A stretch of 61,697 nt of DNA from Nitrospirota bacterium (GCA_021791055.1 JAJYXI010000016.1:15141-76837); one strand, 5' to 3'. Counted from the first letter of the stretch, positions 35,487-44,692 are shown. Numbers and translations: made by a program. Notes: a model not told the origin generated them from the letters alone.

Positions 35487-36134
35487 TTATTTAAGGCCCA
35501 GCAAGTCGCAGACCTTTTTAAATATGTCATCAATGCTGCCGGTGCCTGCGACTGATTTCAATATGTTTTTCTTGCCATAGTAATCGATAAGCGGCGCTGT
35601 CTGTGCGTTATAAACCTCAAGCCTCTTCTTTATGGTATCTTCTTTGTCGTCATCCCTCTGGAAGAGCTCTCCTCCGCACTTGTCGCACACACCCTCTTTC
35701 TTTGGCGCATTAAAGTAGACATTGTACATCTGACCGCATGCCTTGCATGTCCTTCTTCCGGTAAGCCTCTTCATCAGATCCTCGAATGGGACATCAACGC
35801 TGAGCGCAGCGGTTAATGCCATATTTAAGGACGAGAGCATGCTATCGAGGGTCTCTGCCTGTTTTGTATTTCTCGGGAAGCCGTCGAGGATATAACCTTT
35901 TTTGCAGTCGTCCTGCTTAAGCCTCTCCTCGACCATGCCGAGCACAACACTGTCAGGAACGAGCTCACCTTTATCCATATAGGATTTTGCCTCTTTGCCG
36001 AGAGGGGTTCCAGCAGCTACTGCTGCCCTTAAAAGATCGCCTGTGGAAATTTGTGGAATGCCATATTTTTCAACAAGAATTTTTGCCTGAGTGCCCTTTC
36101 CTGCTCCAGGCGCACCAAGAAGAACTAATCTCAT
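35487..36134 (-). CDS. adk: Adenylate kinase, zinc-lid type
   Basis: 215 residues from ATG 36134 (GGAGGTTCTTCC upstream). P-loop GAPGAGKGTQA, STGDLLRAAVA, DGFPRNTKQAETLD, and a four-Cys LID (CKACGQMYNVYF, CDKCGG). It interconverts AMP, ADP and ATP. Placement beside sat fits removal of the AMP released by APS reductase. An upstream in-frame start at 36185 lacks both similarity and ribosome site. Confidence 0.96.
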   Translation of the reverse strand: MRLVLLGAPGAGKGTQAKILVEKYGIPQISTGDLLRAAVAAGTPLGKEAKSYMDKGELVPDSVVLGMVEERLKQDDCKKGYILDGFPRNTKQAETLDSMLSSLNMALTAALSVDVPFEDLMKRLTGRRTCKACGQMYNVYFNAPKKEGVCDKCGGELFQRDDDKEDTIKKRLEVYNAQTAPLIDYYGKKNILKSVAGTGSIDDIFKKVCDLLGLK

Positions 36135-36226
36135 GGAAGAACCTCCAAATCGAAGAATTTTTGAAAAACGATATAACTTAATCAAACAAGAGATTTAAAT
36201 TCAAGTTTAAAATTATAATTATGACA

Positions 36227-36871
36227 TTAAATTTCCTTATATTCAGGGTAATGAACCTTCATATACTCCTTAAACTCCTCAAGGGCCTTTCCCCTGTGGC
36301 TCAGGGCGTCCTTTTCCTCAGGAGACATTTCGGCAAAGGTCATATTATAGCCTGAAGGGTAAAAAACAGGGTCATAACCAAAGCCCATCCTGCCTCTTGG
36401 CTCCCTGCCGATACTGCCTTCTGCAAAACCAAAGAATGTTATAACCCCCCCTTGCCCCCCCTTAATAAGGGGGGGAACAGGGGGGGTATCAGGATAAGCG
36501 AAGGCAATACAACATACAAACCGCGCCCCTCTCTGCTCATCAGGGAGGTTTTTCATTTCATTAAGAAGCTTTCCAATATTAGAAACATCATTGGCATCTT
36601 CGCCTGCATATCTTGCTGACATAACACCAGGAGCACCATTCAAGGCATATACCTCAAGACCCGAATCGTCAGCAACAGCAATCTTATTTGTGCATTTTGT
36701 TATTGCCAATGCCTTTTTAACAGCATTTCCCTCAAAGGTATCCATATCCTCTTCCACCTCAGGACATGACGGGAAATCGTCGGGGGTCAGTATGTTTATG
36801 TCCATACCGTTGAGAATCCTCTGCATCTCTTCAACCTTCTTCTTATTCCTTGTGGCGAGCACTATATCCAT
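36227..36871 (-). CDS. rdgB: XTP/dITP diphosphatase (RdgB/HAM1)
   Basis: 214 residues. ATRNKKKVEEMQRIL, AVADDSGLEVYALNGAPGVMSARY and FGYDPVFYPSGYNMTFAEM-SPEEK are diagnostic for non-canonical purine nucleotide pyrophosphatases, which also release pyrophosphate. Residues about 127-143 (PDTPPVPPLIKGGQGG) are an in-frame insertion encoded by the C/G-run repeat, between strands preceding the FGYDP motif; catalytic motifs are intact. Upstream of adk with 92 bases between. Confidence 0.94.
   Translation of the reverse strand: MDIVLATRNKKKVEEMQRILNGMDINILTPDDFPSCPEVEEDMDTFEGNAVKKALAITKCTNKIAVADDSGLEVYALNGAPGVMSARYAGEDANDVSNIGKLLNEMKNLPDEQRGARFVCCIAFAYPDTPPVPPLIKGGQGGVITFFGFAEGSIGREPRGRMGFGYDPVFYPSGYNMTFAEMSPEEKDALSHRGKALEEFKEYMKVHYPEYKEI
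36443..36489. repeat. C/G-run palindromic repeat inside rdgB
   Basis: C runs at 36445-36451 and 36455-36461 face G runs at 36469-36475 and 36480-36486 around TTAATAA. Third member of the family seen in murJ and prmC, again in frame. Confidence 0.85.
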
Positions 36872-37013
36872 AAAATCCTCGTAATGGGTACTGCGAATCA
36901 GTGATGGGTGACTTGAGGAAACTCATCACGGCGTTAAAGATAGCATCATGAAGCAAAAAATTGCAATAAAGGCCAGGGACATTATGCCTGACGCTCACGC
37001 AGCAAATGGGCAC

Positions 37014-38861
37014 TTACGAGTCGAAATCCCCCTTGGGAATCGACATGCCATGGTTTTCATCAAGATAGCGCCCTATCTCCCGGATAAAATCTCCCCCATA
37101 CCGTTCAAGCTTGGCATCACCGACCCCGCTAATCTTTCTCATATCGGATAATGTCGATGGAAAGCGCCTGCATATCTCGTGCAGGGTCTTGTCCGAAAAA
37201 ATGATATAGGGAGGGAGCTGCTGTGCTTCCGCCATCCTTTTTCTGACATTGCGAAGCCTCTCAAAAAGCGCCTCGTCATACCCCTCAGCTTCGCCTCTGT
37301 CCCGCGCGGCCTTCGGCTTTACTTCCTCTTTCCTCAAGGCCGTGATCTTTTCCTTGCCGAAAAGGATATCGGAACCCTTTTGCGTAATCTTCAGCACAGG
37401 ATAAGGATCACCTTCCTGCATGAGTGCCTCCTGCGCAATGAGCTCATCAACTATAGACCGCCAGTATTTTTTGTCCCTGTCTTTGCCCGCGCCATATGTC
37501 TTGACCTCGTTATGTCTGAGCTCGCGTATGCGCTTTGTATCAGCGCCTGTCACGATGTCAATAATATGGCCTATCCCGAAACGCTGCCCTGTCCTTGATA
37601 TGGCCGACATTATTATCTGAGCGTCAGTGGTGATGTCGATCTGTTCGACTGTTCCTGAACAGATGTCGCAGGCGCCGCAATTATCATGGAGATACTCCTC
37701 TCCGAAAAATCCGAGGAGCTGTTTTCTTCGGCATACGTTGTGTGAAGCGAATCCGACAGTCTGTTTCAGCTTCTCGCTCGCTATGAACCGCTCCCTGTCG
37801 TCAGTTATCGCGTTGATGAAATAACGGATCTTGGGGATGTCCCCCTTTCCGAAAAAAAGGAGGCAGTGGGCCGGCTCTCCGTCCCTGCCGGCGCGCCCTG
37901 TCTCCTGGTAATAGCCCTCGATATTTTTCGGGAGGTCTGCATGGATGACAAAGCGCACATTTGATTTATCGATGCCCATGCCAAAGGCGATGGTCGCTAC
38001 TATCACCTGCGCCTCATCCCTGTTGAAGGCCTCCTGGTTCCTGTTCCGTTCTTCAGCGGACAGGCCGGCATGGTAAGGCAGCGCAGCGATCCCCTTTGAT
38101 TTCAGGAAATCTGCAGTCTCTGTCACAGAATCTCGTGTTGTCCGGTAGATAATCCCGGATTCGCCCGGATGGTCCCTGAGAAACTCGAGTATCTGTGAAT
38201 CTACCTTGGATTTTGCCTTCACCTGATAGAAGAGGTTAGGGCGGTTAAAGGATGCGCGCACTATATGCGGCCTTCTGAGTCCGATTCTCTGAATGATATC
38301 CTCCTGAACCCTTTGGGTCGCGGTTGCTGTAAAGGCGGCAATAGGCACATCAGGAAACATCTTTGGAATAAGAGAAAGCCCGAGATAATCCGGGCGGAAA
38401 TCGTGTCCCCATTCAGATACGCAATGCGCCTCGTCTATGGCAAAGAGGGAGACGGCAGTGGTCTTAAGCCTTTCGAGGAAATGCGGCATCGCGAATCTCT
38501 CGGGAGCGATATAGAGCAGCTTTATCTTGTTGTATTGCAACATGCGATAGACATCAGACACCTCGTCGGCATTCATAGAACTGTTCATGAACGCTGCATC
38601 TATCCCGTTTTCGACCGCTGCGTCCACCTGGTCTTTCATCAGAGAGATGAGCGGGCTGATGACGATCGCTGTGCCGTGCATCAGCGTTGCAGGCAACTGG
38701 TAGCATAAGGATTTCCCGCCGCCTGTAGGCATCACGGCAAAGACATCCCTGCCTTCGAGGATGTTCCTGATGATGGCTTCCTGGTTCGGACGGAATGCCT
38801 GAAAACCGAAGACGGTCTTCAGGGTTTTTAATATCGAGGATTCACTGCTGTTTTGAATCAT
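37014..38861 (-). CDS. recQ: ATP-dependent DNA helicase RecQ
   Basis: 615 residues. Walker A PTGGGKSLCYQLP, DEAH box in FAIDEAHCVSEWGHDFRPDY, motif VI QETGRAGRDGEPA, RecQ zinc-binding domain (NVCRRKQLLGFFG, NCGACDICSG), RQC winged helix, and a C-terminal HRDC domain (about 530-605: LFERLRNVRKRMAEAQQ). 3'-5' helicase of recombination and fork repair. Length is standard. It is separated from rdgB by a 142-base gap with a weak TGATGGGTGA/TCATCAC dyad. Confidence 0.96.
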   Translation of the reverse strand: MIQNSSESSILKTLKTVFGFQAFRPNQEAIIRNILEGRDVFAVMPTGGGKSLCYQLPATLMHGTAIVISPLISLMKDQVDAAVENGIDAAFMNSSMNADEVSDVYRMLQYNKIKLLYIAPERFAMPHFLERLKTTAVSLFAIDEAHCVSEWGHDFRPDYLGLSLIPKMFPDVPIAAFTATATQRVQEDIIQRIGLRRPHIVRASFNRPNLFYQVKAKSKVDSQILEFLRDHPGESGIIYRTTRDSVTETADFLKSKGIAALPYHAGLSAEERNRNQEAFNRDEAQVIVATIAFGMGIDKSNVRFVIHADLPKNIEGYYQETGRAGRDGEPAHCLLFFGKGDIPKIRYFINAITDDRERFIASEKLKQTVGFASHNVCRRKQLLGFFGEEYLHDNCGACDICSGTVEQIDITTDAQIIMSAISRTGQRFGIGHIIDIVTGADTKRIRELRHNEVKTYGAGKDRDKKYWRSIVDELIAQEALMQEGDPYPVLKITQKGSDILFGKEKITALRKEEVKPKAARDRGEAEGYDEALFERLRNVRKRMAEAQQLPPYIIFSDKTLHEICRRFPSTLSDMRKISGVGDAKLERYGGDFIREIGRYLDENHGMSIPKGDFDS

Positions 38862-38993
38862 GGGCCATTATTTTAACATAGGATCAAAAAAAGGGGGGCG
38901 GGCTACTTTTTAAATGGCAAGCCTTGTGGTCAAGTCTTTCTTGAAATATCAGTTTTCCTTTGGTTTACGACAGAGGGGTCAAATAAGCAGAAG

Positions 38994-39023
38994 TTGACTA
39001 ACTGATCGAGGACGTGCTACTCT
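38994..39023 (+). promoter_or_regulatory. Sigma-70-type promoter upstream of the cold-shock gene
   Basis: TTGACT (38994-38999) and TACTCT (39018-39023) with an 18-base spacer on the plus strand. Predicted transcription start about 39030, giving a leader of about 110 bases before the csp ATG. Confidence 0.55.
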
Positions 39024-39058
39024 AAACATAGAATTTTAGAAGTTTTTGCAGTTTATGA

Positions 39059-39092
39059 GGCCACAAAGACTTTTGACTTTGTGGCCTTTTTT
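39059..39092 (+). terminator. Leader terminator in the csp 5' region
   Basis: GGCCACAAAG (39059-39068) and CTTTGTGGCC (39077-39086) form a perfect stem followed by TTTTTT. It lies between the promoter at 38994 and the csp start at 39144. Confidence 0.8.
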
Positions 39093-39143
39093 ATTTGTTG
39101 AGACCTTCTGAGATTTCAGTTTATAGATGAGGAGGTAAAAGAA

Positions 39144-39344
39144 ATGGCTAATGGTACAGTTAAGTGGTTCAACGATTCCAAGGGTTTTGGCTTTATAACA
39201 AGCGAAGACGGTAGTGATGTATTTGTCCACCACACTTCCATCCAGGGCAATGGATTTAAGAGCCTTGCCGAGGGTGACTCAGTCAGCTTTGACACTGAAA
39301 AGGGACCTAAAGGCCCCAAGGCAATTAATGTAGTTAAGCTGTAA
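39144..39344 (+). CDS. Cold-shock protein (CspA family)
   Basis: 66 residues, one OB-fold cold-shock domain. [20 protein letters not shown] carries RNP1 (KGFGFI) and VFVHHTSI carries RNP2. It binds single-stranded RNA/DNA as a chaperone. ATG 39144 follows GAGGAGGTAAAAG. The gene has its own terminator downstream and a terminator in its leader, so expression may be adjusted by leader structure. Confidence 0.97.
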   Translation: MANGTVKWFNDSKGFGFITSEDGSDVFVHHTSIQGNGFKSLAEGDSVSFDTEKGPKGPKAINVVKL

Positions 39345-39353
39345 TTTACAGGC

Positions 39354-39395
39354 AAAATCCCCCTTGCTCCTGCAGCATGGGGGATTTTTGTTTTT
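39354..39395 (+). terminator. Rho-independent terminator after csp
   Basis: AAAATCCCCC (39354-39363) and GGGGGATTTT (39379-39388) pair perfectly; TTTTT follows. Confidence 0.9.
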
Positions 39396-39481
39396 AGAGG
39401 TGAAAGTTGAAAAACTAAGCCGTATAAGCTGAATTATTTGCTTTATATTCAGTAAGACCCTTTATAAAGGAGGAAACACAA

Positions 39482-39988
39482 ATGGATAATGTTATGAGTG
39501 AAATTAAAATGAGAGAGACAAAAAGAATTGTATTGGTTGCACACGACAACATGAAGAAAGAATTGCTTGAATGGGCGCTCTTCAATAAAAACATTCTCTC
39601 AAAGCACGAGTTATTTGCAACAGGCAGTACCGGCAAGATACTGATAAAGGCGTTAGAAATGCCCGTGAATTGCTTTAAAAGCGGTCCTCTCGGTGGTGAC
39701 CAGCAGATTGGCGCGAAAATAGCAGAAGGAGGCATCGATATGGCAGTTTTTTTCTGGGACCCTCTTGAACCGCAGCCTCATGATGTCGATGTCAAGGCAC
39801 TTCTCAGAATCGCAGCCGTTTACAACATTCCGATTGCCTGCAACAGGGCAACTGCCGACTTCATTATTTCATCACATCTTATGAACGAAGCATACGAACG
39901 AATCGTTGTTGACTATGAGGCTACTCAAAAAACAAGAAATGACATGTTTGCGCAGGATGACGAATTACAGAATTGCAGACAACCTTGA
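39482..39988 (+). CDS. mgsA: Methylglyoxal synthase
   Basis: 168 residues. VLVAHDNMKKELLEWA, ATGSTGKILIKAL, GPLGGDQQIGAKIAEGGID, FFWDPLEPQPHDVDVKALLR and PIACNRATADFI match the MgsA family, including the catalytic Asp in GGID. It converts dihydroxyacetone phosphate into methylglyoxal and phosphate, relieving triose-phosphate stress. Start at ATG 39482 after AAAGGAGG; it is about 15 residues longer at the ends than the E. coli enzyme. It stands alone between csp and the initiator tRNA. The MBL-fold hydrolase at 391-1020 is too far away to link. Confidence 0.95.
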   Translation: MDNVMSEIKMRETKRIVLVAHDNMKKELLEWALFNKNILSKHELFATGSTGKILIKALEMPVNCFKSGPLGGDQQIGAKIAEGGIDMAVFFWDPLEPQPHDVDVKALLRIAAVYNIPIACNRATADFIISSHLMNEAYERIVVDYEATQKTRNDMFAQDDELQNCRQP

Positions 39989-40019
39989 GAAGTTTTAGTT
40001 AGGCAGAATCGCCCTCAAG

Positions 40020-40049
40020 TTGACAACATTCAGACCGTTCAGGTAAGCT
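40020..40049 (+). promoter_or_regulatory. Promoter of the initiator tRNA gene
   Basis: TTGACA (40020-40025) and TAAGCT (40044-40049), spacer 18. The predicted transcription start, about 40056, falls at the 5' end of the tRNA, so the leader would be very short or absent. Confidence 0.6.
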
Positions 40050-40056
40050 AACAATC

Positions 40057-40133
<77 letters not shown>

Positions 40134-40145
40134 AAAGTCGTCTCT

Positions 40146-41774
40146 TTATAATCTACCTGCTCTTACCTTGAAAACAAAGTCATAGTTCTGTATATCTTCC
40201 CACTTGTAGCCTTTTAATGTAGAGCGAGTGTCGTCGCTGTCGCCGTAAGGATTTCCAGGGATGTAAAACCAGTTCATTATCGCTTCTCCCGAATGCCTGA
40301 GCACAATCCAGTATCTTCCCTTTTCAAGGAAAACACTGTCAGGGAATGCAAAGTCCACCCAGTAATAACCGGGCTTCTTTTTGATATCTTCGAGGAATAT
40401 GGGAACAGACCTTACTCCTTTTAGGCTTGGCCTGCCATTTTCGTCTGATACGAGATCGACGAAGACAGTGCCATCCCCTCCAAATTTTCTCATGGCCAAT
40501 GAGATGTTGTCTATATTGAGTTTTTCGTCTATCTCGAATGCCTGCGCATAAATATATCTTGATGTCACATACTCTGCCGTTTCCTTATCCAGTATTTTTA
40601 TTCCCTTGTCACCGATGACATGATAGATATCCACAAGGGTCGGGAATTCCATATTGCCGAATTCTATAACTTTGCCTGGCGGAAGCTTGGGCTTTTCCAC
40701 AGGAGGCAGTTTAGGCTTTTCTACAGGCGGTGCCTTTACAATCAGATTATTGCTGAGAAAATATGATCTTGGCGATCTTTCTGATGATTTCAATTGCAGG
40801 GATATGGCATCGTCTAAAAACTTTGCTTCAACCGTTTCCTTGTAATCAGGCATATAAGGTGATGCCCTCCATGAATCGTTTATGTCGTCAGAATCGAGGC
40901 CGTGTGTTTGTTTTATGTGCCTTGAGGATGTGAACTGCTTTGACTGCTGCGGGTCGTATGAAAGCCATCCGAGGTCAGGGAAATATATCTCCATCCATGC
41001 ATGTCCGCCCTGCCCCATGCTCTGCGCAAGGAAGTTGTTATTGCCCACGGGAATCTTCCATGACTGTTTCAGACTTATTCCCCCTACAATCCTTGCAGGA
41101 ATCCCTGCTGCCCTCAAAAGAGCTATGCTTAAATGTGCAAAGTTCTGGCAATTGCCGGATCTTGTCTTTAAGGTATAAAGGGCATCGTATTGGGGAGGAT
41201 TATAAGTGTATTTAACATTATCTATAACATAATTCAGTATGGCAGTAACTGCCTCATATTCCGTGGTTGCTCCTGCTGTCAATTTTTTCGAAAGGGAAAT
41301 AATCTCTGGAACATTGCTCTGAACTATTTCTGTAGGCCTTAAATAAAGCAATTCACTTTTAGGGATTGGATTAATGGGGAATGGCGCTTTGCTTTCCATT
41401 GCAGAAAGCTCTGATTTAATATTAGTTTCAAAGGCTATATTAATCCGCACATCCCTGCTCAGATTATTCCATGTAACCACCTTAAATCTATTTCCGAATT
41501 CATCGGTTGCATCATCAACCTTCACAGGCTGTGGATCGAATTTGATATTAAGTCCCTGTGTTTTTTGCGAGACAGATTTATTAGCAAATTCAGAAGGAAG
41601 GGCAAATTTGAAGGTAAGCCTTGATAAGGGCTTATCCACGGCAAAGTCGATCTGTTGATTTACGAGGACTTTGCTGTTTAATTTGCCTTCGAGGATGATG
41701 GTTTTTGGGTAGACAGGACTGCACAAAAGGATAAAAAACAAAAGACACGAAAAATAGCAGAAAAGTTTTTTCAT
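40146..41774 (-). CDS. Exported transglutaminase-like protein
   Basis: 542 residues with a signal peptide (KLFCYFSCLLFFILLCSPVYP). The transglutaminase-like Cys/His/Asp triad is in SGNCQNFAHLSIALLRAAGI, GGHAWMEIYF and LGWLSYDPQQ (residues about 205-280). After it come a Pro-rich hinge with two PPVEKPKL units (about 358-375) and a C-terminal beta-rich region (YWVDFAFPDSVFLEKGRYWI). Such proteins are predicted periplasmic or surface proteases, peptidases or cross-linkers. It converges on the initiator tRNA and lies downstream of the damaged caspase-like gene. Confidence 0.85.
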   Translation of the reverse strand: MKKLFCYFSCLLFFILLCSPVYPKTIILEGKLNSKVLVNQQIDFAVDKPLSRLTFKFALPSEFANKSVSQKTQGLNIKFDPQPVKVDDATDEFGNRFKVVTWNNLSRDVRINIAFETNIKSELSAMESKAPFPINPIPKSELLYLRPTEIVQSNVPEIISLSKKLTAGATTEYEAVTAILNYVIDNVKYTYNPPQYDALYTLKTRSGNCQNFAHLSIALLRAAGIPARIVGGISLKQSWKIPVGNNNFLAQSMGQGGHAWMEIYFPDLGWLSYDPQQSKQFTSSRHIKQTHGLDSDDINDSWRASPYMPDYKETVEAKFLDDAISLQLKSSERSPRSYFLSNNLIVKAPPVEKPKLPPVEKPKLPPGKVIEFGNMEFPTLVDIYHVIGDKGIKILDKETAEYVTSRYIYAQAFEIDEKLNIDNISLAMRKFGGDGTVFVDLVSDENGRPSLKGVRSVPIFLEDIKKKPGYYWVDFAFPDSVFLEKGRYWIVLRHSGEAIMNWFYIPGNPYGDSDDTRSTLKGYKWEDIQNYDFVFKVRAGRL

Positions 41775-41782
41775 TTATTTCT

Positions 41783-43163
41783 TTAATACAACTCCCCGAA
41801 CTTCTTCTCATCTATCTTTCCTTCAAGAAATGCATCAAGGGTCTTTGAATGTTTCCGGGTCTTTAATTCATCCAGTGCCTTGCTTAATTGCTCGGCCGTT
41901 ATATCCCCTTTCTCAAAGGCACTTTTCAGTTTATTCCTTGCTATCTCTATGTCCATTACCTTCGCCCTCTCCCAGTTCCTCGTTACTGCAAAGTCAGCTT
42001 TGCCTGTTATCTGTGGGTTTTGCTCTATCCCTTTTAACTTTCTTGCCGCTCTTGTTACATTGTCTTTTATGTATTCCGCAAGCTCATCAACTTTTACCCA
42101 TATGTCCTTTCCTGCCTTCCCTTTCATTCCTTCCAATAGGTAGTGGCTGAATATGCCTCCTTTTAGCTCTGTTTCATCCTCCCATGGGAACAATAGACTT
42201 GCCTCCTCCTGAAAAACAGGCATCCAGGGCAAGCATTACTCCCTTTGCATTGGATGTGTCTACAAGTTCCTGAAGATATGATACTTTTATTGCTGTGTCT
42301 TCCATTGCTTCAGGGTCGGTGATAACTACATCATTCGGCACTAAGAATGCATCTATGAATTTGTCCCCTTTTGTCTTTGGTGCTCCGTGTCCTGAATAAT
42401 ATACATATACATAGCCGTCCCATGTCTTTATCCTTCTGAATGCAGCCACTATCTCGTTCCTTGTCGCTTTTTCATTGAGCAGCAATGCTGTGTTCTCCTT
42501 CGGCACTCCTCCATACCGTGGATCGGTGAGAATGTCATATATGCGAGTTGCGTCCTGAGAGGCATACTGCAGATTGGGGATGTCCTCCCTATTCCTGTAG
42601 TCAATGCCGATTACGACTGCATAGGTGTCGTTGCGGAGAGAAGGAAGTTTCTCTGAGGCGGATTCAGGAGGAGAAGGCTGTTCTTTTCTGGTCTCTCTTG
42701 CTGCTTGAGGATACCTTGATTCGAGTTTTGCCGACACGTATATCGTAGTCCTGCCCCTATGAATGCGGAGAAGCAGACTCTCTCCATGCGTTGCCGCAGA
42801 AACCGCATTGCGAACTTCTTCGGGAGATGATATCGCCTTTTTATTCAGCTCCAGAATAATATCTCCCGGCTTTACCCCCGCCCTTTCAGCAGGGCTGCCT
42901 TTCATAACATCGGTAACCAATGCGCCTTTCGTCCCATGGAGTCCGAATTGTGCTGACAGTTCGGGTGTGATTGATTGAATCTGAACTCCCAACGACGGTC
43001 CCCTTCCCTCTGCATCAGCTTCCTGAAACACCTGCCCTCCATAGCGGGCAGCGAGGAGGCCATTAATGCCCTTCCCCGCCTGATAATCGGAAAGCATCTG
43101 ACTTCTGAGGTCGGAAAGCATGCGCTTCAGGTTGTTGTTAAAACCTTCATATCCGTAACCCAT
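41783..43163 (-). pseudogene. PDZ plus caspase-like (C14) protein, frame-disrupted
   Basis: The upstream frame (ATG 43163 to TGA 42174) has a PDZ domain (GALVTDVMKGSPAERAGVKP, residues about 65-150) and the first part of a caspase-like domain: YAVVIGIDYRNREDIPNL, catalytic His in YYSGHGAPK and catalytic Cys in LDACFSGGGKS. The second frame, overlapping at 42174-42232, continues with the end of such a domain (GGIFSHYLLEGMKGKAGKD) and a charged C-terminal tail. The beta strand that normally follows the catalytic Cys (AAS..E-type) is missing, so the junction near 42180-42200 is a deletion plus frameshift. A shared frame could not be restored by one base. Probably secreted or lipid-anchored originally, together with the lipoprotein segment upstream. 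Confidence 0.7.
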
Positions 43164-43588
43164 CCGGACTGAAGAAGTTCCGTATGTCGAGGAACTTTGC
43201 CGCTCAGGGGATCAATAACATTAAGAACTACTTTCTGGTCTGCCTGAGATTCGGTATACTCAATCCTGATCAGCAGATCCCGTTGACCGCCTATGTCGAC
43301 CCTCGTAAATATGCGCGATTTAATCATATCTTCGACAATGCGTTCACAAGCCGCTCTCTTGTAATTTGCAATGGTTTCATCGGTGTTCATCCAGTCTCTC
43401 CACAACTTCGCATACTCCGCAGTAAAGCTGCAATCGGAATCTATATGGACATTGGCATCTATATACCCGCCGGCAGGTACCGTATCCCATACCATATTGC
43501 GCTGGTACATATCTTTTGAGACTGTAACGCATCCAGCCGCAAGCAGTGCAGACAATATCAATCCGAGCCATTTTGTTCTTTTACGCAT
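43127..43588 (-). CDS. Lipoprotein, probably the detached N-terminal part of the PDZ/caspase gene
   Basis: 153 residues from ATG 43588, which follows GGAGGG. Signal with lipobox LLAAGC (Cys about residue 17), then a small alpha/beta region (YIDANVHIDSDCSFTAEYAK, IVEDMIKSRIFTRVDIG). It ends in VTDMKVLTTT, overlapping the next frame by 37 bases. In that next frame the sequence GYGYEGFNNNLKRMLSDLR follows naturally after HTELLQSG, suggesting a frameshift near 43163 in what was one long lipoprotein. Alternatively it is a complete small lipoprotein coupled to the next gene. Confidence 0.6.
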   Translation of the reverse strand: MRKRTKWLGLILSALLAAGCVTVSKDMYQRNMVWDTVPAGGYIDANVHIDSDCSFTAEYAKLWRDWMNTDETIANYKRAACERIVEDMIKSRIFTRVDIGGQRDLLIRIEYTESQADQKVVLNVIDPLSGKVPRHTELLQSGWVTDMKVLTTT

Positions 43589-43646
43589 TATGAAGCCCTC
43601 CATTAAAAGATACTGCTATCCGCTTGAACGGAGCATATGCATTATA

Positions 43647-44340
43647 TTACTTTCCTATCCTCTCCATCAAAAACCTCACCTGTCTGTCCTCGGGACTTAA
43701 TCGCAATACCTCTTCAAATGCCTTTTTTGCTTCCGCCTCATTTTCTTTCTGGTAATACATAAGGCCGAGGGATTTTTGGAGCGTGGAATCCTTTGGGAAT
43801 CTCTCCACGCCCTCTTTCAAATACTTTAACGATTTCTCATCCTCCTTCATCTCCTGATAGCAGAGGGCGAGGTAGTAATAAACCTCTGCAGTCGGATATG
43901 CCTTTAATGCCTCTTCAAAAAGCGTTGCTGCCTTGCCGTAATTCCTCTGCCTGAAATAGTTTCCAGCTTCTATCACAAACTCGGTTGCCTTTTTCTGGCG
44001 GTCTTCATGGCTCAGCAACGCATAAGGATTTGAGATCGCATCAACGACCTTTCCGCCGGGTATCCTGTTGTCATAAACCTTTGTTATACTCACACCCCTG
44101 ACATTCATTTCATCTGTATTTATAGAGCCGAAATAGTTGGGGTCGATTTTAACCATCGACTCAGACAAAATATTCAGGCTATTGTCAAAAATATTGCTGT
44201 CCTTTATATCTCCCGAAAAGCCATTGATTGCAATCCCCGTCTCATTTTGGAAAATACTGCTCATGATAATTTTTGCGTCTGTCTTTATAAGTTCGATGCC
44301 CTTTTTATTGCCTGAGATAGCACTGCTTTTGACAGTAATG
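43647..44340 (-). pseudogene. Parallel beta-helix/TPR protein, 5'-truncated
   Basis: The frame can be followed upstream of the first ATG (44264) to about 44340, reading SSAISGNKKGIELIKT, then IFQNETGIAINGFSG, typical right-handed beta-helix rungs. After that come a linker and three TPR-like helices (about residues 85-200: AATLFEEALKAYPTAEVYYY, SLKYLKEGVERFPKDSTLQ). The beginning of the gene is missing and is replaced, out of frame, by the FecR fragment. A translated product from ATG 44264 (205 residues) is possible. Confidence 0.65.
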
Positions 44341-44692
44341 CAAGCCGTGTAACGGATGCCCTCAGTTTGCCCTGCGCTACATTGAATACTCCATCCTTTT
44401 TTTCTTTGCTTACAATGAATTCTGTTATCTCCAGTTCCGTATTATTCGCAAGAGTCAGTCTGCTGTTGTCCGACAACAACAAAACAGTCCAACCGTCAGC
44501 GCCGGTCTTTATCCAGAAGCCTTTTTCCAGCGGCACACCTTTTTCAGCCTTTTGATAGGAAGCACTGCCTTTTTCTTTGAATAAGACGCTTCCGCTCATT
44601 TCAGATATCCTGCCGACAGGAGCGCCCTCGCTATATGAAGAAAATATAAAAAATAGCAGGAATATAACGCCGATAAAAACAATCCGTTTCAT
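44285..44692 (-). pseudogene. FecR-domain protein, 3'-truncated
   Basis: 135 residues from ATG 44692 (GGAGGGG upstream). Signal peptide RIVFIGVIFLLFFIFSSYS, then a FecR-like domain (GRISEMSGSVLFKEKGSASY, LLLSDNSRLTLANNTELEI, FNVAQGKLRASVTRL). Family similarity stops at about 44340, and the tail LLSKAVLSQAIKRASNL is the beta-helix gene read in the wrong frame. The two genes were probably joined by a deletion. Confidence 0.7.

Noticed and set aside
39036-39233. Minus-strand 65-codon frame over csp
   Set aside because: It is antisense to the cold-shock gene and its terminator, with no family features.
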